A program made the position numbers and the translations under genes. From positions 54,817 to 118,816 of the forward strand of contig JAQXVO010000013.1 in the NCBI GenBank assembly GCA_029224965.1: DNA of 64,000 bases, written 5' to 3'. How positions within the stretch are numbered: the first letter of the stretch is position 1; every line of letters starts with the position of its first letter. Source of the stretch: Lachnospiraceae bacterium (lineage in GTDB: Bacteria; Bacillota; Clostridia; Lachnospirales; Lachnospiraceae). Of this stretch, positions 35,596 through 44,987 are shown in pieces. The notes under the pieces were generated by a model. The model did no database searches. It saw only the letters and a list, made by a program, of their open reading frames with translations, and had not been told where the DNA came from.

Positions 35596-37968
35596 ATGCC
35601 AACCATAAGAGATTTGAAAATCGGTCAGGCTGCTACGGTTGCAGCCGTCGGCGGAGAAGGCGCCTTACGTCAGCACTTTCTAGATATGGGTGTCATCCCC
35701 GGCGTACCCGTTCAACTGATTAAATATGCGCCCATGGGCGACCCGATTGAGCTGAAGGTTCAGAGCTATGAACTGACCCTGCGTCTGGCCGATGCAGCAA
35801 AAATCGAGGTAAAGGATATCTATGATCCTTCGGAAGCCGCACGTTCCCTGGCAGGACTGAGTTCCATTTCCAAACCGAAGCGATCTGAATTTATTGACCA
35901 TCCTGGACTCGGCGAGGGCGGTCTCTACCATGATAAGAAGACCGAACATCCCCTGCCCGAAGGAACGATCCTGACCTTCGCCCTGGCCGGAAACCAGAAC
36001 TCTGGAAAGACAACCCTCTTTAACCAGCTGACTGGTTCCAACCAGCATGTCGGAAACTTCCCCGGCGTTACCGTCGACCGGAAGGACGGCGTCATCCGCG
36101 GCCACAAGGATACACTGGTCACTGACCTTCCCGGCATCTATTCCATGTCGCCCTATACCAGCGAGGAGGTCGTCTCCCGTCAGTTCATTCTCGATGAGAA
36201 ACCCAAGGGCATTATCAATATTGTTGATGCGACAAATATAGAGCGAAACCTTTATCTGACTCTTCAGCTTCTGACTTTGAATATACCGATGGTTGTCGCC
36301 CTGAACATGATGGACGAAGTCCAGGCCAACGGCGGATCCGTCAATATCAATAAGATGGAGAAACTCCTGGGCGTACCTGTTGTCCCGATTTCGGCAGCTA
36401 AGAATGAAGGTATCGACGAGCTGGTCAGCCATGCACTCCATGTCGCCAAATACCAGGAGAAACCTCTTCGTCAGGATTTCTGTGCTCCGGACGAGAAGAA
36501 TGGTGCCGTCCACCGGTCTATCCATGCGGTCATGCATCTGATTGAGGACCATTCGGAGGAATCCGGCATTCCCATCCGTTTTGCGGCAACCAAGCTGATT
36601 GAGGGCGACAAGTCGGTTATTGATGCCCTGAAACTGGATGAAAACGAGCAGGAGACCGTAGAGCATATTGTAAAACAGATGGAAAAGGAGAGCGGTCTGG
36701 ATCGTTCTGCAGCCATCGCCGATATGCGTTTCCATTTCATCGAAAAAGTTGTTGCTTCTTCTGTCATCAAACCGAAGAAGAGTAAGGAGCAGACCCGAAG
36801 CAGTCGGATCGATAAGGTCCTGACCGGAAAATATACGGCCATTCCCATGTTCGTTTTGATCATGGCTTTGATTTTCTGGCTGACCTTCAATGTGATCGGC
36901 GGAACCCTGCAGAATCTTCTCGACGCGGGCATCACCGCATTAAGCAATAGCGCAGAGACAGCCATGAAGGCGGCCGGTGTCAACAAGGTCCTCATTTCAT
37001 TAGTAATTAACGGCGTCTTTAATGGTGTCGGATCTGTGCTTTCCTTCCTGCCGATCATTGTGACCCTGTTCTTCTTCCTATCCCTGCTCGAGGATTCCGG
37101 CTATATGGCAAGAATTGCCTTCGTCATGGATAAGATTTTGAGAAAGTTAGGGCTTTCCGGCAGAAGTATTGTTCCCATGCTGATCGGCTTCGGCTGTTCG
37201 GTACCTGCTGTCATGTCCAGCCGGACCCTGCCGTCGGAAAGAGACCGGAAACTGACTGTCATCATGATTCCTTTCATGAGCTGCTCGGCAAAGCTTCCGA
37301 TATACAGCTTCTTCATTTCGGCCTTCTTCCCGGGACGGGGAGCCCTCGTTATGCTGCTTCTTTACTTCACGGGAATTTTTGTCGGCGTGCTGACCGCGGT
37401 AATTTCAAAGAATACCCACTACAAGGGCGAAGCCATTCCTTTCGTCATGGAGCTTCCGACCTACCGGATGCCGCGTCCGAAGAATGTCGGACAGCTTCTC
37501 TGGGAAAAGGCCAAGGATTTTATCCAGAGAGCCTTCACTGTTATCTTCATCGCATCCATGGTAATCTGGTTCTTCCAGACATTCTCCCCGTCCTTTGCCA
37601 TGGTCAGCGACTCCTCCCAGAGTATGCTGGCTGTCCTGGCCGGACTGATCGCTCCGATCTTCAAGCCGCTCGGCTTCGGTGACTGGAGAATGGTAACCGC
37701 TCTGATTTCCGGATTTCTGGCCAAAGAGAGCGTTGTCTCCACCCTGGGCATTCTCTTCGGAAGCATGGCAGCCCTTCAGAAGGTGCTGACTCCTGCAACT
37801 GCAGCCTCCTTCCTGGTGTTCTGCCTGCTCTACACACCTTGTGTTGCAACCATTGCCTCCATCCGGAGAGAGCTTGGCAAGAGATGGGCCCTGCAGATCG
37901 TACTCTTCCAGTGCGCCGTTGCCTGGGTCTGCGCCTTTATCGTGCATCTTATTACGATGATCTTTTGA
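35596..37968 (+). CDS. feoB: Ferrous iron transporter FeoB with fused N-terminal FeoA domain
   Basis: 790-aa Fe2+ importer. Residues 1-75 are a FeoA SH3-like domain (LRQHFLDMGVIPGVPVQLIK), followed by a linker to about 125. The GTPase domain has G1 GNQNSGKTT (132-140), G2 around GNFPGVTVDRK, G3 DLPG (177-180) and G4 NMMD (237-240). G1 usually has Pro where Gln is found here. The membrane part has two Gate/nucleoside-recognition halves; GFGCSVPAVMSSRTL and MIPFMSCSAKLPIY carry the Cys residues linked to iron passage. ATG follows AAAGGACTGAAA. Stands alone with a terminator. No FeoC or Fur-box was identified. Confidence 0.95.
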   Translation: MPTIRDLKIGQAATVAAVGGEGALRQHFLDMGVIPGVPVQLIKYAPMGDPIELKVQSYELTLRLADAAKIEVKDIYDPSEAARSLAGLSSISKPKRSEFIDHPGLGEGGLYHDKKTEHPLPEGTILTFALAGNQNSGKTTLFNQLTGSNQHVGNFPGVTVDRKDGVIRGHKDTLVTDLPGIYSMSPYTSEEVVSRQFILDEKPKGIINIVDATNIERNLYLTLQLLTLNIPMVVALNMMDEVQANGGSVNINKMEKLLGVPVVPISAAKNEGIDELVSHALHVAKYQEKPLRQDFCAPDEKNGAVHRSIHAVMHLIEDHSEESGIPIRFAATKLIEGDKSVIDALKLDENEQETVEHIVKQMEKESGLDRSAAIADMRFHFIEKVVASSVIKPKKSKEQTRSSRIDKVLTGKYTAIPMFVLIMALIFWLTFNVIGGTLQNLLDAGITALSNSAETAMKAAGVNKVLISLVINGVFNGVGSVLSFLPIIVTLFFFLSLLEDSGYMARIAFVMDKILRKLGLSGRSIVPMLIGFGCSVPAVMSSRTLPSERDRKLTVIMIPFMSCSAKLPIYSFFISAFFPGRGALVMLLLYFTGIFVGVLTAVISKNTHYKGEAIPFVMELPTYRMPRPKNVGQLLWEKAKDFIQRAFTVIFIASMVIWFFQTFSPSFAMVSDSSQSMLAVLAGLIAPIFKPLGFGDWRMVTALISGFLAKESVVSTLGILFGSMAALQKVLTPATAASFLVFCLLYTPCVATIASIRRELGKRWALQIVLFQCAVAWVCAFIVHLITMIF

Positions 37969-38312
37969 TCTTATATGATTTTTAATTGAAGTGTTATTGA
38001 GAGTATTTCATTGACACAATGATTATAAAAACCAGGATCCCCTGAAGACTTCATGGAAAGTCCTCAGAGGATCCTGGCTTTTATGATTTGATCAAAATCT
38101 GAACAGTCCTGTCTGACCAGGACTTCCGCACAGAAATTTCTGCAACAGATGCTTCTGGATATATGTTTACTTCGTTTTCTACGGATATGATATACTGAAA
38201 GCAATGAAAAACGACATGGATTTTCTGACCGCAAAGCCTCATTTTGTGATCACAGACATCCATAAAAGTATTCCTGAGAATTGTAAGTACAGAAAATGAG
38301 AGGGTAGTAAAG
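37969..38312. other. Intergenic region after feoAB
   Basis: Holds the feoAB terminator (below) and a TATACT box near 38190 that may serve the aldo/keto reductase gene. Otherwise nothing recognised. Confidence 0.45.
38027..38082. terminator. Bidirectional terminator downstream of feoAB
   Basis: CCAGGATCC (38032-38040) pairs with GGATCCTGG (38069-38077). An imperfect inner stem (GAAGACTT/AAGTCCTC) extends it, and CTTTT follows on the plus strand and a T run on the minus. Confidence 0.8.
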
Positions 38313-39440
38313 ATGGAAGAAATATTTCATGGTAAAAAACTTGGCTTTGGTCTGATGCGGCTTCCGCTCCTCGATCCAAAGGATGACAAAACGATTGATA
38401 TCGAGCAGATGAAAAAGATGGTCGACATTTTCCTCGAGAGAGGCTTCACCTACTTCGATACCGCCTGGATGTATCACAGCTTCAAGAGTGAGAACGCCAT
38501 AAAGGAAGCCCTGGTCGACCGGGTACCGCGCGACCGCTATACCCTGACCACAAAGCTTCATGCCGGCTTCTTCAATACAAAGGAGGAGCGGGACAAAGTA
38601 TTCAACGAGCAGCTGAAAAAGACCGGTGTCAGCTATTTCGACTATTACCTGCTCCACGATATCGAGCGCGAAAACATCCAGAAATACGAGGATCTCGATG
38701 TCTTCCAGTGGATTCAGGACAAGAAGAAGGCCGGCCTTGTTCGTCATATCGGTTTCTCCTTCCATGCGGATGCCGAACTTCTGGATGAGATCCTAACAAA
38801 GCATCCGGAGATGGAATTTGTCCAGCTTCAGATCAATTATCTCGACTGGGAGTCCGAGAAGATCCAGTCCCGGAAGAACTACGAGGTCTGTGTCAAGCAT
38901 AACAAGCCGGTCATCGTCATGGAGCCGGTCAAGGGCGGCACTCTGGCAAAGGTTCCCGCAGAGGCTGAGACCATGCTGAAGAATCTGGATCCGTCCATGT
39001 CCATTCCGTCATGGGCCATCCGCTTTGCAGCCAGCCTTCCCAATGTGAAGATGGTTCTTTCCGGTATGTCAAATATAGCCCAGCTCGAAGATAACACCTC
39101 TTTCATGGAGGACTTCAAGCCATTGAACGAACTGGAACTGACCACCGTTCATGCAGTTGCAGATGTTATAAATTCCGGCATCACAATCCCTTGCACGGCC
39201 TGTCATTACTGCACACCGGGATGTCCGATGAATATCACCATTCCGGAATTCTTCTCTGTATACAATCAGGAGAAGCGGGAGGGTTCCGACCATGCAGCCG
39301 ATCTCAAGCGCTATCAGGAGCTTTCCAAGAACGGAAATCCTGCATCCGCCTGCATTGCCTGCGGCCAGTGCGAAGGCATCTGCCCTCAGCATCTGCCGAT
39401 CATCGACAACCTGAAGGAGATTGCGGAAACGTTCGAGTAA
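38313..39440 (+). CDS. Aldo/keto reductase with C-terminal 4Fe-4S ferredoxin domain
   Basis: 375 aa. The TIM-barrel reductase carries the tetrad Asp49 and Tyr54 (FDTAWMY), Lys81 (TTKLH) and His115 (LLHDI). The C-terminal part has two cysteine clusters, CTACHYCTPGCPMNI and CIACGQCEGICPQHLP, for iron-sulfur centres. This fusion is common in anaerobic Clostridia and suggests electron exchange with ferredoxin rather than plain NADPH use. Substrate unknown. ATG has GAGAGGGTAGTAAAG upstream; the next gene is 113 bp on. Confidence 0.92.
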   Translation: MEEIFHGKKLGFGLMRLPLLDPKDDKTIDIEQMKKMVDIFLERGFTYFDTAWMYHSFKSENAIKEALVDRVPRDRYTLTTKLHAGFFNTKEERDKVFNEQLKKTGVSYFDYYLLHDIERENIQKYEDLDVFQWIQDKKKAGLVRHIGFSFHADAELLDEILTKHPEMEFVQLQINYLDWESEKIQSRKNYEVCVKHNKPVIVMEPVKGGTLAKVPAEAETMLKNLDPSMSIPSWAIRFAASLPNVKMVLSGMSNIAQLEDNTSFMEDFKPLNELELTTVHAVADVINSGITIPCTACHYCTPGCPMNITIPEFFSVYNQEKREGSDHAADLKRYQELSKNGNPASACIACGQCEGICPQHLPIIDNLKEIAETFE

Positions 39441-39553
39441 TATCATAATTTCTCAGGAATTTGCAACAGTCGACATCACCGGCTTTTTATTTAAGAACTT
39501 GAATAAAAGTAAAAAGTCCACGAATCGTGGAATGTTCGTAGGAGGTGCGAGCC

Positions 39554-40459
39554 ATGGGAAATGACGGAAAGAAAAACGATAAGGAATTTGAAAAGAAGCT
39601 CTTTGAGAAATACCGCTTCGACGGAAGCCGGAAATTCTCAATCAAGGATTCATCCACCAATGAGACCAGTCTCTGTCCGGATAAGGAGCAGGCACTGAAG
39701 AAAATGGCGGAAAATGATGCTGTCATGGATAATCTCCAGGCAAAGCTCTATGCTGCGAAAAAAGAAGGCGTGATCTTCCTTTTCCAGGCAATGGATGCGG
39801 CTGGAAAAGACGGAACCATCCGTTCGGTTCTGACCTGCCTGAGTCCGCACGGAGTTCATGAGGCAGCATTTAAGGCTCCGTCCTCGGAGGACCTGGCCCA
39901 TGATTTCCTCTGGCGGATCGAACAGCAGGTTCCGGCCAAGGGCGAAATCGCCATCTTCAATAGATCCCAGTATGAAGACGTCCTGATCGCAAAGGTCAAG
40001 AAGCTCTATCTTTCTCAGGCCCATGCTGACCGATTGAATCCGGACGAGATCCTGAAGAACCGTTATAAGGATATCTGCCATTACGAAGAATATCTCTACC
40101 ATAACAGTATCCGTACCGTGAAGATTTTCCTGCATGTCTCAAAGGAAGAACAGGCACGGCGTTTCTTGTCCCGGATCGAGGAGCCGAAGAAAAACTGGAA
40201 GTTCTCCGAAAGCGACTGGGAAGAGCGGGGCTACTGGGATGCCTATCAGGAGGCCTTCGAGGATGCCATCAATGAAACCGCGACAAAGGATGCGCCCTGG
40301 TTTGTCATTCCGGCCGACCATAAATGGTATATGCGCTATCTGGTCAGTGAAATCATCCGAAAGACCCTGGAAGACATGGATCCCCATTATCCGGAGGTTA
40401 CCAAGGACCGGCTGGAGAAGTTCGCAAGTCTGAAAAAGGAAATCGAGAAGGAACTGTAA
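39554..40459 (+). CDS. Polyphosphate kinase 2 family protein
   Basis: 301-aa enzyme that moves phosphate between polyphosphate and nucleotides. The Walker-A-like AMDAAGKDGTIRSVL is present, as are the lid and motif region FNRSQYEDVLIAKV and a Walker-B-like KIFLHVSKEEQARRF. Length and single-domain form fit class I or III PPK2; the AMP versus ADP preference cannot be told by eye. ATG follows AGGAGGTGCGAGCC; an in-frame GTG just upstream overlaps that site. Together with the pst/pho genes at 52-59 kb it points to phosphate storage capacity. Confidence 0.93.
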   Translation: MGNDGKKNDKEFEKKLFEKYRFDGSRKFSIKDSSTNETSLCPDKEQALKKMAENDAVMDNLQAKLYAAKKEGVIFLFQAMDAAGKDGTIRSVLTCLSPHGVHEAAFKAPSSEDLAHDFLWRIEQQVPAKGEIAIFNRSQYEDVLIAKVKKLYLSQAHADRLNPDEILKNRYKDICHYEEYLYHNSIRTVKIFLHVSKEEQARRFLSRIEEPKKNWKFSESDWEERGYWDAYQEAFEDAINETATKDAPWFVIPADHKWYMRYLVSEIIRKTLEDMDPHYPEVTKDRLEKFASLKKEIEKEL

Positions 40460-40518
40460 AATTGTATACAATCATACAGTTTAAATAGTTGAGGAAAATT
40501 CACAAAAAGGAACTTAAT

Positions 40519-41346
40519 ATGAAATTCATCTCATGGAACATTGACTCATTAAATGCGGCTCTGACATCGGATTCACCGCGGGCCGAGCTTTCGAGAAATG
40601 TACTTCGTACCATAGCCGGCGAAGATCCGGATGTAATCGCAATTCAGGAAACCAAGCTTCCGGCAACCGGTCCCAATAAGAAACATAAGGCGGCGCTGGA
40701 GGAATTTTTCCCTGGATATCAGGTGGAATGGGTTTCATCGGTTGCGCCGGCAAGAAAAAGCTATGCCGGAACCATGATTCTTTATAAGGAAGATCTGACC
40801 GGAACCATGTCTCAGCCAAAGCTGGGTGCACCGGATACCATGGATGCTGAGGGACGGATCTTAACCATCGATTTCGGCGGTTTTTATTTCGTCAATGTGT
40901 ATACACCGAATGCAGGCGGCGAACTCAAACGGCTGCCGGATCGTCAGGTCTGGGATAAGCTTTATGCAGATTATCTGTCATCCCTGGATCAGGAAAAACC
41001 GGTCATTGCCTGCGGTGATTTCAACTGTGCCCATGAGGAAATCGACCTGGCACATCCGGAAAACAATCATTTTTCAGCAGGTTTTACCGATGAGGAACGG
41101 GAAGGCTTCACGAATCTCTTGAATCACGGCTTCGTCGACAGTTTCCGTTATCTGCATGGAAATGTACCTTCGGTATATTCCTGGTGGGCTCAGCGGATCA
41201 AAACATCGAAAATCAATAACTCCGGATGGAGAATTGATTATTTCCTGGTCAGCGACCGGATCAAGGATCAGATTAAGCGGTCGGAAATGCTGGATTCCGG
41301 CCCTAGACAGGACCATACGCCGCTGGTTCTGGAGATGGATATATAA
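40519..41346 (+). CDS. xth: Exodeoxyribonuclease III (AP endonuclease)
   Basis: 275-aa EEP-fold nuclease for base-excision repair. Motifs: MKFISWNIDSLNA, IQETKLPA with the metal-binding Glu, YFVNVYTPNAGG, ACGDFNCAHEEIDLA with Asp/Asn of the active site, SVYSWW, WRIDYFLVS, and the C-terminal DHTPLVLEM with the catalytic His. ATG has AAAAAGGAACTTAAT upstream; a longer frame from 40489 lacks a ribosome site. Monocistronic. Confidence 0.94.
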   Translation: MKFISWNIDSLNAALTSDSPRAELSRNVLRTIAGEDPDVIAIQETKLPATGPNKKHKAALEEFFPGYQVEWVSSVAPARKSYAGTMILYKEDLTGTMSQPKLGAPDTMDAEGRILTIDFGGFYFVNVYTPNAGGELKRLPDRQVWDKLYADYLSSLDQEKPVIACGDFNCAHEEIDLAHPENNHFSAGFTDEEREGFTNLLNHGFVDSFRYLHGNVPSVYSWWAQRIKTSKINNSGWRIDYFLVSDRIKDQIKRSEMLDSGPRQDHTPLVLEMDI

Positions 41347-41479
41347 TTCCGAAAAATGTATATTTTTCCGATAGATATATTTCACACTCTCACTTCTGAC
41401 ATCCAAAAAGGACTTGCCTCAGGCAGGTCCTTCTTTTCTTATTTATACGGTTTATACAGTTCTCGAAAGGGTCTGATTT

Positions 41480-42052
41480 TCAGACAGCCTTCATAATACA
41501 CTGAACAACCAGTTCCAGGACGCCCATCCCAAGCATCACCTTGACCGGATCCATCTTGAATTTTTTCAGCAAAATGTAGGCCAGAATGAAATAAAGGAAG
41601 GATCTCGTTTTAAAATTTCCCTTGCTGAAGGAAATCTTATTGTTGACAAAAAGAGCCGAAATCAGAATCACAAGTCCGGATGCAAAAATCATGGATACAA
41701 CCGCAGGCCGTAAGGAACCCAGCACATTCTGCATAAGATCCATTTTTCTGTATTTTTTATAGAGAACGGCAAGCCCGGTCACGATCACGCAGGAGGGAAA
41801 AATAACTCCCAGTGTTGCTACAATTGCTCCGAAGACACCTGCTACCTGCATTCCTACGAATGTCGCTGAATTTACAGCGATCGGTCCGGGTGTCATCTGT
41901 GAAATCGTAATGAGATCCGTAAAATCCGACATGGTCAGCCAGCCGTATTTATGAACGACCTGGGCCTGAATCAGAGGCATTGCAGCATAGCCGCCGCCGA
42001 AACTGAAAGCTCCGATCTGCAGGAAGGCCAGGAAAAGCTGTAAATAGATCAT
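41480..42052 (-). CDS. Chromate transporter, half-size subunit B
   Basis: 190-aa, six-helix CHR-domain protein. Family motif FSFGGGYAAMPLIQAQV near the N-terminus, GWLTMSDFTDLITISQMTPG and PIAVNSATFVG. Its start overlaps the stop of the sister subunit by 4 bp. Two-gene CHR systems work as heterodimers. The natural substrate may be chromate/sulfate-like anions, but in anaerobes this is unproven. Confidence 0.92.
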   Translation of the reverse strand: MIYLQLFLAFLQIGAFSFGGGYAAMPLIQAQVVHKYGWLTMSDFTDLITISQMTPGPIAVNSATFVGMQVAGVFGAIVATLGVIFPSCVIVTGLAVLYKKYRKMDLMQNVLGSLRPAVVSMIFASGLVILISALFVNNKISFSKGNFKTRSFLYFILAYILLKKFKMDPVKVMLGMGVLELVVQCIMKAV

Positions 42053-42699
42053 TTCTTCTCCCCCTTCCTGCTCGTCAGGGCTCTGATCACACCGATCATA
42101 ACAGCTGCGATAATAATCCAGATCACATTGACATTGAAAAAATAATTCGCAATAAATGCCAGAATCATGATCAACAGATTGATGGAATCCTTTGATTTAA
42201 CAACGTCAGAGCCCATGTCCAGGGCAACTGAAATGACCACAGCAGCAACTCCGGCTCCCATTCCGGTCAGCAGAGCCTCGAAGATAAAATTCTCTTTAAA
42301 GATATTATAGAAAACCGAGATCAGACCGATGATAACAAAAGGCGGAAGAATCGCTCCCAATACGGCACAGATGGCTCCCGGAAATCCGGCCAGATCCTCT
42401 CCCAGCACAATCGCACCATTGACTGCAATCGCACCCGGGGATGACTGGGCAATGGCCACCAGATCCAGCATTTCATCATCATCGATCCAGTGAAGATCAT
42501 CGACAAATTTCTTTTTTAAGAGGGAAACAATGACGTAGCCGCCGCCAAAGGTAAAAGTACTGAGATACAGGGTCTCAAAGAAGATTTTTCTTAAAATCCG
42601 GGAACGGGACAAGCTTCTGGCTTCTGAGCATCCCTTCTTATCTTGCTCTTTCAATGCACTCATGATCTGATTCTTCTCTTTCATTCGTCTGTTTTTCAT
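42049..42699 (-). CDS. Chromate transporter, half-size subunit A
   Basis: 216 aa with a charged N-terminal leader, then six helices and the CHR motifs TFGGGYVIVSLLKKKFVDDL, DLVAIAQSSPGAIAVNGAI and FPGAICAVLGAILPPFV. The start is uncertain: Met codons at residues 1, 6 and 13 all have weak ribosome sites. First gene of the chromate-transporter pair, overlapping subunit B by 4 bp. Confidence 0.9.
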   Translation of the reverse strand: MKNRRMKEKNQIMSALKEQDKKGCSEARSLSRSRILRKIFFETLYLSTFTFGGGYVIVSLLKKKFVDDLHWIDDDEMLDLVAIAQSSPGAIAVNGAIVLGEDLAGFPGAICAVLGAILPPFVIIGLISVFYNIFKENFIFEALLTGMGAGVAAVVISVALDMGSDVVKSKDSINLLIMILAFIANYFFNVNVIWIIIAAVMIGVIRALTSRKGEKK

Positions 42700-42776
42700 T
42701 CACTGCCTACATTATACAATTCCAGGAATTATATAACAGGATTCTTCTAAATTCAATTTTGGATTCAGACATAAAA

Positions 42777-42821
42777 AAAGATGGACGAAAGGAGTTTTCC
42801 AATCGTCCATCGATTTTTTAT
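42777..42821. terminator. Bidirectional terminator
   Basis: Perfect stem GATGGACGA/TCGTCCATC with T tracts on both outer sides, between the NifX-like gene and the chromate genes. It ends the NifX-like transcript on the minus strand. Confidence 0.88.
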
Positions 42822-42906
42822 CATGTGAAATTCAATATAGGATACCATGATCACCGCCGTTATGAACTTTCGGTCATCACGATTCGATTTATATTTCTAC
42901 CGAAAA

Positions 42907-43257
42907 TCAGCAATGATCACTGCAGGGTCTTTCTGCAGACGGATCATTTACAAGAGTTCCGTTCAGATACTGCTGAACTGCCTCATCTGCAGTTCCCTTG
43001 AATCCGGAGAAGGTCTGGATGCCGGCTTCATGTGCCATGGGTACAATTCTGGGGCCCTGACCGTCAGCGATGATGACATTGACGTTCTCGTTGATCAGGC
43101 CGTTCAGCTTGTCCGGGCCATGACCTTCCGGAAGCATTACATAGCTGGATCCTGTCACCTTGCCATCTTCCACATCATAAATCTTAAAACGCTCAGCATG
43201 TCCAAAATGCCAGAAAGTGTTCTCGTCTTCATTATTAATAGCAACTGCGATTCTCAA
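42907..43257 (-). CDS. NifX/NifB-like dinitrogenase iron-molybdenum cofactor-family protein
   Basis: 116-aa small protein of the Nitro_FeMo-Co fold: RIAVAINNEDENTFWHFGHA with the conserved His, YDVEDGKV, and a central VNVIIADGQGPRIVPMAHEA. It ends with two cysteines (ERPCSDHC), suggesting metal or cluster binding. No nitrogenase genes are nearby. Such stand-alone proteins occur in many anaerobes and likely have general Fe-S or Mo carrier roles. TTG start supported by AAAGGAGAACGATT. Confidence 0.85.
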   Translation of the reverse strand: MRIAVAINNEDENTFWHFGHAERFKIYDVEDGKVTGSSYVMLPEGHGPDKLNGLINENVNVIIADGQGPRIVPMAHEAGIQTFSGFKGTADEAVQQYLNGTLVNDPSAERPCSDHC

Positions 43258-43599
43258 AATCGTTCTCCTTTCAGGTTCTTATCTCTAGTTCATTTCTCTT
43301 TCATTAGCTGGATCATTGCTGTTTCCAGGCATGATTCCCTGCTCTTCATCTAACTATACAGAGAATAACATAGTTTCCATTGAAAAATACGTTTGAAATA
43401 CAACGCTTTTCACTTTTTTCCATTTTCATCTATTGACATATACCCCCCAACCGGCGGTCGGTTTGTTCTTAGCATAGAAATAGTCATCTTGAAGAACATT
43501 GGTCTATATTTCCTGCCGGAGGTCTGCAGAATATGGTATGATTTCCTTGGCTTTATGAAGCCGCGTAAATGAGATGAATTATTCCGCTAGGAGCGTAAC
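43258..43599. other. Intergenic region with a TetR-operator-like palindrome
   Basis: 342-bp spacer between divergent genes. A TTGACA box (43434-43439) is followed within 10 bases by CCAACCGGCGGTCGG (43448-43462), an imperfect palindrome of the kind bound by TetR-type repressors. No -10 box is evident at normal spacing and no TetR gene is in the window. Confidence 0.4.
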
Positions 43600-44679
43600 A
43601 TGCATTACACCAAACCCTCTTATTATGATACCTTCCGGTGCACGGCCGGCGACTGCCCCGACACCTGCTGCCAGGGCTGGCAGATCATCATTGATCCGGA
43701 ATCCATTGAGAAATATAAGGCGAACCCGGAACTCTGGAACTACGTTAAAGATTCCATCGACTGGAAGGCCAGTGAGGAGGGCCCGACCTACCTCCTGAAA
43801 GACCGGAAATGCACTCATCTGACTCCAGATGGGCTCTGTGAAATGCAAGTCAAATACGGCTTTGATGCTCTCTGTCAGGTCTGTCAGAAATTTCCGCGTC
43901 ATGTAGAGGAGTTCGATGGAGAACGTGAACTTTCGATTGACTTATCCTGCCCGGAGGGAGCCCGCATGGTTTTAGAGGATACAGACGGAAGTTTCATAAG
44001 CTATGATGACGATCTCGAGGAAAATGAAGATTACGAAGACTTCGACTACTTCCTCTACACTGAGCTCTATGATGCCAGGGAAACGCTTTTTTCGATGATT
44101 TCTGATTCCAATGCCTCCTACCCTTCTGCTACCATCGCAGAACTCATGGAATCCATGATTTCTCTTGGTGAGATCTGGCAGAACTGCCTGGATGAAAACA
44201 ATGTCTACGAAATTAATGAAGCACACGAGCTCCCTAAGAAGTCCTCTCCCTTCACCTGGCAGAATGAAAAGCGGCTCTTTTCCAAGCTTTATGATCTGGA
44301 ACTTCTGCGTCCGGAATGGATCGAAACCGTTGATCGGACTTACAAGACTATTTTTGCATCGGAGGAGAATTACCGGAAGGCATGTCTGGAACTGGAAAAG
44401 TATGATTCGTTTGTTCGCCGCATCTTACGCTATATGATCTATGTTTATTTCGACGGTGCGGTTTATGATGATAAGATCTACGCAAAACTGGCCTTCTCTG
44501 TCTACTGCGTCAGATGGACCTTTTTTGTCTTCTTTTCGGATCAGGGTAATGGAAGGGACTTGCTTTCAGCACAGGAAAAGGAGCCGGATATGGAGGCTTT
44601 GATCCGTGCGGTCTATATTTTCTCCCGGGAAGTAGAACACTCGGACCTCAATATCTCCATACTGGAAGACTGGCTTTAA
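43600..44679 (+). CDS. FliB-family protein (flagellin lysine-N-methylase-like)
   Basis: 359 aa. Begins MHYTKPSYYDTFRCTAGDCP, with a cysteine-rich N-terminal set (CTAGDCPDTCC, KCTHLTPDGLC, LCQVCQKFPRH), the FliB/YkgJ-type cluster likely binding Fe-S or Zn. The C-terminal half is helical (FVRRILRYMIYVYFDGAVYD). FliB methylates flagellin lysines in Salmonella. No flagellar gene lies in this window, so another substrate, or flagellar genes elsewhere, must be considered. ATG follows AGGAGCGTAAC. Monocistronic. Confidence 0.85.
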   Translation: MHYTKPSYYDTFRCTAGDCPDTCCQGWQIIIDPESIEKYKANPELWNYVKDSIDWKASEEGPTYLLKDRKCTHLTPDGLCEMQVKYGFDALCQVCQKFPRHVEEFDGERELSIDLSCPEGARMVLEDTDGSFISYDDDLEENEDYEDFDYFLYTELYDARETLFSMISDSNASYPSATIAELMESMISLGEIWQNCLDENNVYEINEAHELPKKSSPFTWQNEKRLFSKLYDLELLRPEWIETVDRTYKTIFASEENYRKACLELEKYDSFVRRILRYMIYVYFDGAVYDDKIYAKLAFSVYCVRWTFFVFFSDQGNGRDLLSAQEKEPDMEALIRAVYIFSREVEHSDLNISILEDWL

Positions 44680-44684
44680 ACTAC

Positions 44685-44977
44685 CTAGTAAATCGATTGG
44701 TTCTTCCGCCGCTTCAAATACCTATTCAAAAGCCAGGCAGCCAGCCAACCACAGAAAATACCGAGAAGGGCATCCTACGAGGACGTCACTCGGATAGTGG
44801 ACGCCGACATAGAGCCTTGAGAAGGCAATCAGAGCAGGCAGAAGGAAAAGGAGCAGGCCTTTTTTCTTCCTGGCCTTATCCAGACAGCAATAGATGGCGG
44901 TTGTCCAGGCAAAGGCGGATGAGGAATGACCGGATGGGAAAGAGCTTGTGTGTTCCGGAGCAATCAGTCGTTGTAGA
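44685..44977 (-). pseudogene. PAP2-family phosphatase, C-terminal fragment with frameshift
   Basis: Minus-strand reading shows LQRLIAPEHTSSFPSGHSSS (PAP2 motif C2, PSGH) and SRLYVGVHYPSDVLVG (motif C3). One extra base near 44770 then shifts the frame; the natural continuation is ALLGIFCGWLAAWLLNRYLK and a basic tail ending at 44685. Motif C1 and the N-terminal helices are absent: the gene breaks off at about 44977, where it meets the secreted-protein fragment. Confidence 0.8.
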
Positions 44978-44987
44978 TCAGAGAAAC

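Noticed and set aside
35680..36735. Long minus-strand open frame opposite feoB
   Set aside because: It lies wholly within the FeoA and GTPase coding region and shows no protein-family motifs; a codon-bias shadow.
42907..43257. NifX-like gene as evidence for nitrogen fixation
   Set aside because: No nif structural or assembly genes nearby; this family is widespread in non-fixing anaerobes.
43434..43462. TetR-type operator and promoter upstream of the FliB-like gene
   Set aside because: No TetR gene and no -10 box at proper spacing; kept only as a note on the spacer.
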